A stretch of 64,000 nucleotides of DNA, taken from the NCBI GenBank assembly GCA_025210745.1, contig JAOARC010000037.1:310001-374000 (forward strand). Reading direction: 5' to 3'. Positions within the stretch are counted from its first letter, which is position 1. Each line of letters opens with the position of its first letter. This DNA is from Bacteriovoracaceae bacterium. GTDB taxonomy: Bacteria > Bdellovibrionota > Bacteriovoracia > Bacteriovoracales > Bacteriovoracaceae. Below, piece by piece: positions 59,224 through 64,000 of the stretch. The position numbers were made by a program, and so were the translations under genes. Under the pieces are notes generated by a model, which was not told the DNA's origin, did no database searches, and was given only the letters and a program-made list of their open reading frames with translations.

Positions 59224-60695
59224 TGAAAAAATATATTCTTTCCATTGATCAAGGAACAACAGGAAGTACGGCTTTAATTATTGATGCAAAAAGTTTAGAT
59301 ATAGTTTCTAAAATTAATCATGAATTTACACAGCACTTTCCTAATCCTGGTCATGTTGAACATGATCTTAATGATATTTATCAAAGCATTAAAAAAGCCA
59401 CACAAGATGCTATTTTAAAAGCAAGCATTAATGCAAATGATATCATTTCAATTGGTATTACAAATCAAAGAGAAACAACATGTGCATATAATAAAAATGG
59501 TGAACCTCTTGCAAAAGCCATTGTATGGCAAGACAGAAGAACAAGCCTATATTGTGAAGAAAATAAAAATTCTTATACAAAACTACAAGAGCTAACTGGA
59601 CTACCACTTGATCCATACTTTAGTGGAACAAAGATGAGGTGGTTAATTAAAAACAATCCTAATGTAAAAAGAGCGCTAGATAATGGTGACTTAAAGTTAT
59701 CTACCATTGATACATTTATACTATATAAACTAACAAATGGTACTTCTTTTAAAACAGATGCATCTAATGCTTCAAGAACTTTATTAATGAGCTTAAATGA
59801 TTGTAAGTGGAATGATTCTCTTTTAAACTTTTTTGAGGTTCCAAAAAGTACTCTACCTACTATAGAAAACTCTATTGGTGAGTTTGGTATAACTAAAGGG
59901 CTAGACTTTTTACCAGATGGAATACCAATTAATTGTATTTTAGGTGATCAACAAGCTGCTTTATTTGGGCAAGCATGTTTTGAAAAAGGACAAATTAAAT
60001 GTACCTATGGAACAGGTGCCTTTATACTTGCTAATACCGGAGATGAGATTATTCATTCTAAAAATGGTATGCTTACAACTGTTGCATATATGAATAATAA
60101 TAAACCTGTCTATGCTATTGAGGGTTCTACCTACATAGCTGGAGCTGCTGTTCAGTGGCTAAGAGATGGCTTAAAAATTATAAAATCTGCAAAAGATACA
60201 GCTACGATGGCAAAAGAATCTGATAATAAAGACACTAAAGATCTTTTTTTCTTTCCATTTTTTACTGGTATTGGTGCTCCCTATTGGAATCCAAATGCTA
60301 GAGGTATGATTAGTGGAATCACAAGAGGTACTAATAATAATGATATCGTTAAAGTTTGTCTTGAAGGTATTTGCCAATCTGTTTGTGATTCAATTGAATC
60401 TATGGAAAAAGACTTAGGACATAAATTAAGTGAAATCCAAGTTGATGGTGGAGCTTGTGCTAACGATTATTTAATGCAAATACAAGCTAACTTTAGTGAT
60501 AAAACAATTGTGAGACCCACAGTTATTGAAACAACTGCTTTTGGTGTTGCTCTTGGATCTTATATTCATATCAATAATATTGATATTCTAGATTCTAGTT
60601 CAAAAAAAGATATCGATCAAAAATTCTCTTATAGAAAAGATCAATACTATAACTATAAAAGAAATATGTGGATTGAAAGTATAAAAAAGTTTTAA
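59223..60695 (+). CDS. glpK: Glycerol kinase
   Basis: GlpK makes glycerol 3-phosphate from glycerol. The 490-residue enzyme begins with ILSIDQGTTGSTALIID (phosphate loop), has TNQRETTCAYNKNGEPL, KAIVWQDRRT and the C-terminal GAPYWNPNARG. All family blocks are complete. It is translationally coupled to the upstream pilin-like gene and converges on radA with a 4-base overlap. No glpD, glpF or regulator is nearby. Confidence 0.94.
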   Translation: MKKYILSIDQGTTGSTALIIDAKSLDIVSKINHEFTQHFPNPGHVEHDLNDIYQSIKKATQDAILKASINANDIISIGITNQRETTCAYNKNGEPLAKAIVWQDRRTSLYCEENKNSYTKLQELTGLPLDPYFSGTKMRWLIKNNPNVKRALDNGDLKLSTIDTFILYKLTNGTSFKTDASNASRTLLMSLNDCKWNDSLLNFFEVPKSTLPTIENSIGEFGITKGLDFLPDGIPINCILGDQQAALFGQACFEKGQIKCTYGTGAFILANTGDEIIHSKNGMLTTVAYMNNNKPVYAIEGSTYIAGAAVQWLRDGLKIIKSAKDTATMAKESDNKDTKDLFFFPFFTGIGAPYWNPNARGMISGITRGTNNNDIVKVCLEGICQSVCDSIESMEKDLGHKLSEIQVDGGACANDYLMQIQANFSDKTIVRPTVIETTAFGVALGSYIHINNIDILDSSSKKDIDQKFSYRKDQYYNYKRNMWIESIKKF

Positions 60696-62065
60696 AAAAG
60701 AATTTCTTCTAATTCAGTAGCTTTTTTTATACCGATGATTTCAATATCAAATTTATCTTTATACTTTTTTGCAACTGAACTTGCTGTAATAATTTTCTTA
60801 TAATTCAATTGCGCTATTTCTTTTATACGTGTTTCCATCATTGGAACTGATCTAACTTCTCCAGTTAATCCAACTTCTCCAATTAAAACCACTGATTCTT
60901 CTAGTGCTTGATTTCTAAATGAACTAAGTAAAGATGCTAATATACTTAGATCTCCTTCTCTTTTAGTAAGCTTGATTCCTCCAACAATATTTAAATATAT
61001 ATCGTTAAAGGATAAAGGAATATCAAAATATTTATCAATAACTGCTACAAGTAATGATAACCTATTACTATCTATTCCTTGAGTTGTTCTTCTTCCATTT
61101 CCATGTTTATTATCAACAACAAGAGCTTGTACTTCAACAAAGATCGGTCTTGTACCTTCAAGAATACAAGTAATGCTTCTTCCAAAAGCATTTTCTAGTG
61201 AGTTTTCTAAAAAGTATTGAGAAGGATTAGAAACTTCATTTAAACCAGCCTCATCCATTTCAAAAATACCAACTTCATTTGTATTTCCAAATCTATTTTT
61301 AATAGACCTTAACATTCTATATTGACCTAATTGATCTCCTTCAAAGTAAATAACCGTATCAACCATATGCTCTAATATTTTTGGACCCGCTATATTTCCA
61401 TCTTTTGTAACATGTCCAATTACAAAACATGTAAGTCCAGTTGCCTTAGCATAGTTCATTACTTCATATGTAACTTCTCTAATTTGAGAAACTGTACCAG
61501 CTGCTGATTGAATTTCATTTGATACAGTTGTTTGAATTGAATCTAATACAAAAAATGTAGGCTTAATATCTTTTATGGCCTTAACAATATTTTGCCAATT
61601 TGTTTCATTATAAATATAGAAGTTCTTTTCATCTATTCCCAGGCGCTTACTTCTTCCAGCAACCTGCCCCTCACTTTCTTCACCAGATACATATAAAATT
61701 TTATGATCTGAAGATAAATTTGATAGTTTTCCACAAATCTCCATTAATAATGTGGACTTTCCAATACCAGGCTCTCCACCTAATAAAGTTAATGAGCCTT
61801 TAGTTACACCACCACCCATAACTCTATCAAATTCATTATTTTTAGTAACAAATCTTGAATACTGCTGTAGCTCAATATCTTTTATAAGCTTAGGTTTTGA
61901 AGATCCTACATTCTGAGCTCTTGAAGCTGCATTTCTTTGAACGGACTTATCAATAGTTTCTTCTTCAAATGTATTCCATGAATGACACTCAGGACACTTT
62001 CCCATCCATTTAACTATCTCATAACCGCATTCACTGCAAACAAACTTCGTTTTACTTTTAGCCAT
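60692..62065 (-). CDS. radA: DNA repair protein RadA
   Basis: RadA is a RecA-like ATPase that drives branch migration in recombination. The 457-residue protein has the C4 zinc finger (CSECGYEIVKWMGKCPECHS), Walker A GEPGIGKST, the RadA-specific KNRFG motif and a Lon-like C-terminal domain. Its start overlaps the ligA stop by 8 bases, so the two repair genes are cotranscribed. Confidence 0.95.
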   Translation of the reverse strand: MAKSKTKFVCSECGYEIVKWMGKCPECHSWNTFEEETIDKSVQRNAASRAQNVGSSKPKLIKDIELQQYSRFVTKNNEFDRVMGGGVTKGSLTLLGGEPGIGKSTLLMEICGKLSNLSSDHKILYVSGEESEGQVAGRSKRLGIDEKNFYIYNETNWQNIVKAIKDIKPTFFVLDSIQTTVSNEIQSAAGTVSQIREVTYEVMNYAKATGLTCFVIGHVTKDGNIAGPKILEHMVDTVIYFEGDQLGQYRMLRSIKNRFGNTNEVGIFEMDEAGLNEVSNPSQYFLENSLENAFGRSITCILEGTRPIFVEVQALVVDNKHGNGRRTTQGIDSNRLSLLVAVIDKYFDIPLSFNDIYLNIVGGIKLTKREGDLSILASLLSSFRNQALEESVVLIGEVGLTGEVRSVPMMETRIKEIAQLNYKKIITASSVAKKYKDKFDIEIIGIKKATELEEILF

Positions 62066-63950
62066 TTATCAATTCCATAAATTTATCTTCATTAATAATA
62101 GGTATTCCAAGCTCGATTGCTTTTTTAAACTTAGAAGAAGAACTTTGAGTATCATTTGTAATTAAATAATCTGTTGCTTTTGACACAGATGATACTGCTA
62201 CACCAGAATTACTTTTAATAAGCTTTTGAAGCTCAGATCTTTTCATTGAAAGTGATCCAGTTATACAAAACTTTAAACCAGCTATAGAACTATCTGAAGC
62301 TGCTTTTTTAGCGGAAAAACTAAAACCTTTAGACATCAAACTATCTACTAATGGCATCTTTGATTTAAATGAACTTAAAAAATCAGTAGAAGATTTTTCA
62401 GCAAAAGATTCAATATTTTGAAGTTTTTCTACAGTAAGGTCTTTAAATTTTTCTATTGAATCAATTCCACTTAAAACAATTTTTTCACATTTATTATAAG
62501 CACCACCAGCAATTCCTAAAGAAGACATAAATGTTATTAGATCTACATTTTTAGAGCTTTGAATATTATCAATAATTTTTGTAGCTAACTTATCTTTTAC
62601 CTTATCTAAGTCCATTAACTGCTCTTTAGATAAATCATATAAATCATCTATCTTAGTGATAAGTTTATTATTTAATAACTCATCAATTCTCTTTGAGCTT
62701 AAATCTTCTATTCCAATTTTTTGAATAAAATTTAAAATTTCATCCTTTACTCTTGCTGGACATAATTTATTTTCACAAATTAATCTTATATCAACTTTAG
62801 ATATCTTTGTATCACAAGAGGGACATTTACTTGGATATGAGAATTCTTCTTTAGAAGCTTCTACAACTCTTAAAAATTTAGGAATAACTTCTCCACTTCT
62901 AACAATTTTAATTTTATCTCCAGCTTTAAGCTCATTTGTTTCAACAACACCAAAGTTATGTAATGTTACTCTCGATACCACAGCTCCACTGAGCTCAACA
63001 GGCTCGATATTAGCTACAGGAGTTAGGATTCCATTTCTTGATACTTGCCATGAAATTGAATTAATTATCGAATCTTTAGTCTCTCCTTGAAACTTAAATG
63101 CCATTTTATATCTAGGATGATGAGCCGTAGCTCCCATTTCTTTATGTAAATCAATATTATTAATAGTAAATACAATACCATCAATTAAATAATCTCCATC
63201 TTCCATAAAGCTTTGTGATTTATTTAAAAAAGCTTCAACTTGCTGCCGACTCTTTACTTTTGCATGCTCTGGTATTACAAAGCCGATCTTTTTTAAAAAA
63301 TTAAATTTTTCTTCTTCACTACTAAAATAGTCTTCATCGCTAATACATTCAAAAGCTTGAAAACTTAAATATTTAGCTAAAGAAATATTCTCTTTACGTC
63401 CTAAAAGACCTGCTACAATATTTCTTAAAGATGTTGGTTTATCTAATCCTAATTCAATCATTTTATTACTGAGTATTTCAAAGTTCTCCTCAGTACAATA
63501 TACTTCACCTCGAATTTCTATCTTCGATGTGTAACCTTCTATTTTTTTTGGAATATGCTCAATGTGTAATATCTTGTTAGTGATATTTTCGCCAAACTTT
63601 CCATCACCTCTTGTTTTTGCAATATGAATTTTTTCATTTTCATAAATAATAGAACAACTAGATCCATCAATTTTATATGTTGCTACAAGCTCATTATCAT
63701 CTTGCCACCTAACAAGATCATTAACATCATAAGTTTTATTCAAAGATAGCATTTTTGAATCATGAGCAATTTTATCTGACGAAAAAACAGTACTTCCAAC
63801 AATTGATAATGCATAGCTCTGCGGATCAAGTGACTTTAGCTCATCTTCAAGAGCATCATACTCTACATCTGAAATTTCAGGAGCTCCTTTGTAGTAAAGC
63901 TCTTTATGTTTTAGTATTTCGCTTTCTAATACAGAAATTCTATTAGACAT
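62058..63950 (-). CDS. ligA: NAD-dependent DNA ligase LigA
   Basis: LigA seals nicks in replication and repair. The 630-residue enzyme (usual length about 670) has the adenylated lysine K93 in ATYKIDGSS, OB-fold, a four-cysteine zinc finger (CPSCDTKISKVDIRLICENK region), helix-hairpin-helix repeats and a C-terminal BRCT domain. AAGG lies seven bases before the ATG at 63950. It is followed by radA. Confidence 0.95.
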   Translation of the reverse strand: MSNRISVLESEILKHKELYYKGAPEISDVEYDALEDELKSLDPQSYALSIVGSTVFSSDKIAHDSKMLSLNKTYDVNDLVRWQDDNELVATYKIDGSSCSIIYENEKIHIAKTRGDGKFGENITNKILHIEHIPKKIEGYTSKIEIRGEVYCTEENFEILSNKMIELGLDKPTSLRNIVAGLLGRKENISLAKYLSFQAFECISDEDYFSSEEEKFNFLKKIGFVIPEHAKVKSRQQVEAFLNKSQSFMEDGDYLIDGIVFTINNIDLHKEMGATAHHPRYKMAFKFQGETKDSIINSISWQVSRNGILTPVANIEPVELSGAVVSRVTLHNFGVVETNELKAGDKIKIVRSGEVIPKFLRVVEASKEEFSYPSKCPSCDTKISKVDIRLICENKLCPARVKDEILNFIQKIGIEDLSSKRIDELLNNKLITKIDDLYDLSKEQLMDLDKVKDKLATKIIDNIQSSKNVDLITFMSSLGIAGGAYNKCEKIVLSGIDSIEKFKDLTVEKLQNIESFAEKSSTDFLSSFKSKMPLVDSLMSKGFSFSAKKAASDSSIAGLKFCITGSLSMKRSELQKLIKSNSGVAVSSVSKATDYLITNDTQSSSSKFKKAIELGIPIINEDKFMELING

Positions 63951-63952
63951 AT

Positions 63953-64000
63953 TTATACCTTAAATTTTTGATTATACTTTTGAAGTTCTCTTTTAACTTT
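63953..64000 (-). CDS. Possible C-terminal end of an upstream gene
   Basis: On the minus strand a frame of 15 residues reads KVKRELQKYNQKFKV, then TAA at 63953-63955, right before ligA. The composition looks like a coding end, but the evidence is very short. Confidence 0.3.
   Translation of the reverse strand, partial: KVKRELQKYNQKFKV

Noticed and set aside
1-64000. CRISPR arrays, insertion sequences, prophage, rRNA, restriction or other defence genes
   Set aside because: No spaced direct repeats, transposase, phage or restriction motifs were found. The only mobile-like module is hipBA, and its base composition matches its neighbours.

Overview
The window is a strongly AT-rich bacterial chromosome segment (no base count was run) with short intergenic gaps, many lipoproteins and outer-membrane proteins, and no rRNA, IS element, prophage or CRISPR array. 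The gene set fits a Gram-negative, probably predatory member of the Bdellovibrionota, closest in feel to Bacteriovoracales/Halobacteriovorax: LptF permease, OmpA-type and FadL-type proteins, a CFI-box protein, choice-of-anchor-D lipoprotein, several murein enzymes, and stacked response-regulator genes. This placement is inference from gene content; no marker phylogeny was possible.

Layout. 1-1482: end of a beta-propeller protein, then a CheX-like phosphatase and a CheY receiver. 1483-4288 (minus): PilZ-like membrane protein, lipoprotein, lipA, lipB. 4312-5431: ferredoxin and a secreted L,D-transpeptidase. 5428-8635 (minus): LysM lipoprotein, a lipoprotein resembling an M48 peptidase but without its zinc site, and an AmgK/MurU-like pair for cell-wall sugar salvage. 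8708-14653: deoxynucleoside kinase, an outer-membrane protein, a 43-residue lipoprotein that is easy to miss, folK, acyl-CoA dehydrogenase-etfB-etfA, and a DUF374 acyltransferase. 14682-22996: S41 protease, DGK1/SEC59-like lipid kinase, sdaA, OmpA protein, choice-of-anchor-D lipoprotein, group II decarboxylase. 23029-29308: secreted Q/N-tailed protein, mrp-DUF4388-RHH operon, HAMP protein, lytic transglycosylase. 29353-32085 (minus): tRNA-Gln, prs, pth, ychF. 32265-37995: a seven-gene signalling operon with four response regulators, a receiver-kinase, an H-NOX gas sensor and a PAS kinase. 37992-44482: class A PBP, porin, two secreted proteins. 44516-50878: one tight operon of outer-membrane and housekeeping genes (lptF, def, fmt, rpe) ending in hutH. 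50871-58337: hutU and hutI as separate units, interleaved with small secreted proteins and a hipBA module with clear operators. 58461-63950: TlpA-like thioredoxin, a Flp/TadE-like pilin fused in operon with glpK, radA, ligA.

Themes. Murein metabolism recurs (L,D-transpeptidase, lytic transglycosylase, PBP, LysM, AmgK/MurU), which would suit an organism that digests another cell's wall and reuses its sugars. Histidine is degraded through HutH, HutU and HutI, but no HutG/HutF is present here. Regulation visible in sequence includes probable leaderless promoters, a terminator buried inside a coding region, dyad operators before hipBA, and a dyad around the -10 of the gas-sensor operon.

The most interesting items are the H-NOX multi-receiver phosphorelay, the murein-salvage operon with its embedded terminator and degenerate peptidase, and the HipB-type operators.
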